Shown here piece after piece: positions 4,941 through 5,925 of a stretch of DNA of 5,925 nt. Each line of letters opens with the position of its first letter. Positions within the stretch are counted from its first letter, which is position 1. A model generated the notes under the pieces. It was not told the origin of the DNA. It made no database searches and saw only the letters and a list, made by a program, of their open reading frames with translations. The position numbers were made by a program, and so were the translations under genes. This stretch comes from an uncultured Actinomycetes bacterium. GTDB lineage: Bacteria; Actinomycetota; Thermoleophilia; Gaiellales; F1-60-MAGs149. The stretch covers positions 1 through 5,925 of the forward strand of contig CAJCBN010000284.1 in assembly GCA_903960645.1 (NCBI GenBank), given 5' to 3'.

Positions 4941-5925
4941 CTAGCTGCGGGTCTCGCCGCCGGGACCGTCGGTGAACGGGTCCCACTCGAGCGTGGAGTC
5001 CGGTCGGGTAGGCGGACGGCCGTCGAGCGTGTCCTCGTCGTCCGCGGGCTCGGGTCGGACGGGCGGGGCCGGGAACAGCTCCGCGGAGTCGTCGGCCTGC
5101 TCGTCGAGCTCAGCGACCAGACCGCTCGGTGCGGGCAGGTCGAGCTCCTCGAAGGCGCTCGAGGGATCGTCGGCTGGCGGCAGGGGATCCTCGGCGGCGG
5201 GCTCGACGGGCACGGCCGGGGGCGCCTCGTAGGAGGGCTCCTCCCAGGCGGCGTCGTCGGCGGCCACGACCGGCTGGGCGGGGGGCGCTTCGATCGGCGG
5301 GACAAACGGTTCGTCGGCACCCTCGAAGGGGGCATCGGTTTCGGGGGCCCAGGCGCGTGTGGGATCCTCGTTGCGCGTGGCGTCCTCGCCCGGCATCGCG
5401 AGCTCGCCGTCGCTGGTCTCGAGCGGCGCGGCAGTCTCGGCCGGGTACGCGACGAGCGGCTCGTCGTCGTCGGCCGCGGGCGCCTCCTCGCCGGGCTCGC
5501 GCTCAGGGCCATCGATGCCCCAGATCTGCTCGCCGGCGTACTCCAGGCCGGGCAGGTCGTCGGCATCCCAGCCGTAGGCGCCGTACCACGAGGGTGCGGT
5601 CGGCCAGGGGACCATTCGCGAGGCGACGTGGACGAGGGAGACGGACGGCGCTTCGCCTCGCTCGAGCGCGAGGCGGTTCTCAGGGCTGACGCAGACGGTC
5701 GCGATCGTGCCGTCCGGCTTGCGCAGCTCGATCGGTTCGGTGCCGAGGCCGTGCTCGTGGGAGAAGAAGCAGAGGCCGGGGTATCCGCGCATGATCGGTG
5801 CCGGCGGCGCGTGGTCGGACAGGCGATGCTCAACCCAGAGGATCTCCCATTCGACGGCGTCCAACTCGGCGGCGACGGTGCGCAGCTCGCGCGGCGAGGT
5901 CAGTGCGGGGAGCGTTCGCCGCAGC
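4941..5925 (-). CDS. Unrecognised protein with acidic proline-rich tail, 5' end outside the window
   Basis: At least 327 residues are visible. The frame stays open to the right edge, with G/C at nearly every third position, so the TTG at 5864 is probably an internal codon and the true start lies beyond the window. The first ~140 visible residues look folded: a helical start (LPALTSPRELRTVAAELDAV), an aromatic stretch WEILWVEH, a central part with FFSHEHGLG and a KPDGTIATVCVS hairpin, then a Trp/Tyr-rich segment (SWYGAYGWDADDLPG). The last ~190 residues are low-complexity, dominated by Glu, Asp, Ala and Pro with almost no Lys, and surely disordered. I recognise no family and see no signal peptide or membrane segment in the visible part. 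The stop is 2 bases before the phosphoesterase GTG, so the two genes form one unit. Confidence 0.8.
   Translation of the reverse strand, partial: LRRTLPALTSPRELRTVAAELDAVEWEILWVEHRLSDHAPPAPIMRGYPGLCFFSHEHGLGTEPIELRKPDGTIATVCVSPENRLALERGEAPSVSLVHVASRMVPWPTAPSWYGAYGWDADDLPGLEYAGEQIWGIDGPEREPGEEAPAADDDEPLVAYPAETAAPLETSDGELAMPGEDATRNEDPTRAWAPETDAPFEGADEPFVPPIEAPPAQPVVAADDAAWEEPSYEAPPAVPVEPAAEDPLPPADDPSSAFEELDLPAPSGLVAELDEQADDSAELFPAPPVRPEPADDEDTLDGRPPTRPDSTLEWDPFTDGPGGETRS

Noticed and set aside
5862..5864. TTG at 5864 as the start of the right-edge gene
   Set aside because: The frame remains open with strong coding bias (LPALTSPRELRTVAAE) up to the window edge and no ribosome-binding site precedes the TTG.

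Overview
The window is very GC-rich, with strong G/C preference at third codon positions, and every gene I can support reads on the minus strand. The inositol-3-phosphate synthase is very close to the mycobacterial type, a CDP-alcohol phosphatidyltransferase sits beside it, and several starts look leaderless. Together these point to an actinobacterium. The lysine/alanine/proline tail and overall style would fit a deep-branching class such as Thermoleophilia, but that placement is inference.

In order of transcription (high to low coordinates) the window holds: (1) a protein of unknown function, cut by the right edge, with a long acidic proline-rich tail (4941-5925); (2) a 2H phosphoesterase of the 2'-5' RNA ligase family, starting 2 bases after the previous stop (4381-4938); (3) moaA, GTP 3',8-cyclase (3357-4355); (4) a PAP2-type integral membrane phosphatase/phosphotransferase (2470-3309); (5) a CDP-alcohol phosphatidyltransferase, probably phosphatidylinositol-phosphate synthase (1796-2389); (6) ino1, myo-inositol-3-phosphate synthase, with an unusual ~99-residue histone-H1-like cationic tail (376-1770). 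A textbook intrinsic terminator follows at 311-346. Beyond it lies a 304-bp gene-free stretch with two related 30-bp palindromes exactly 180 bp apart, then the first 71 bases of another minus-strand gene that runs off the left edge.

Genes 4-6 form a plausible inositol-phospholipid module. Ino1 makes inositol phosphate from glucose-6-phosphate, the CDP-alcohol transferase joins it to CDP-diacylglycerol, and the PAP2 protein is a candidate for removing the remaining phosphate or moving the headgroup to another lipid. Only genes 5 and 6 look co-transcribed from the same start. moaA, the PAP2 gene, gene 5 and the left-edge gene each have a TANNNT -10-like hexamer 6-8 bases before their ATG and no Shine-Dalgarno sequence, which suggests separate leaderless transcripts. 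ino1 instead uses a GTG with a strong GGAGGT ribosome-binding site.

Most interesting points: the H1-like tail on Ino1, the PAP2/PIP-synthase/Ino1 grouping, the series of leaderless-type starts, and the two palindrome pairs (91-300 and 2431-2472).
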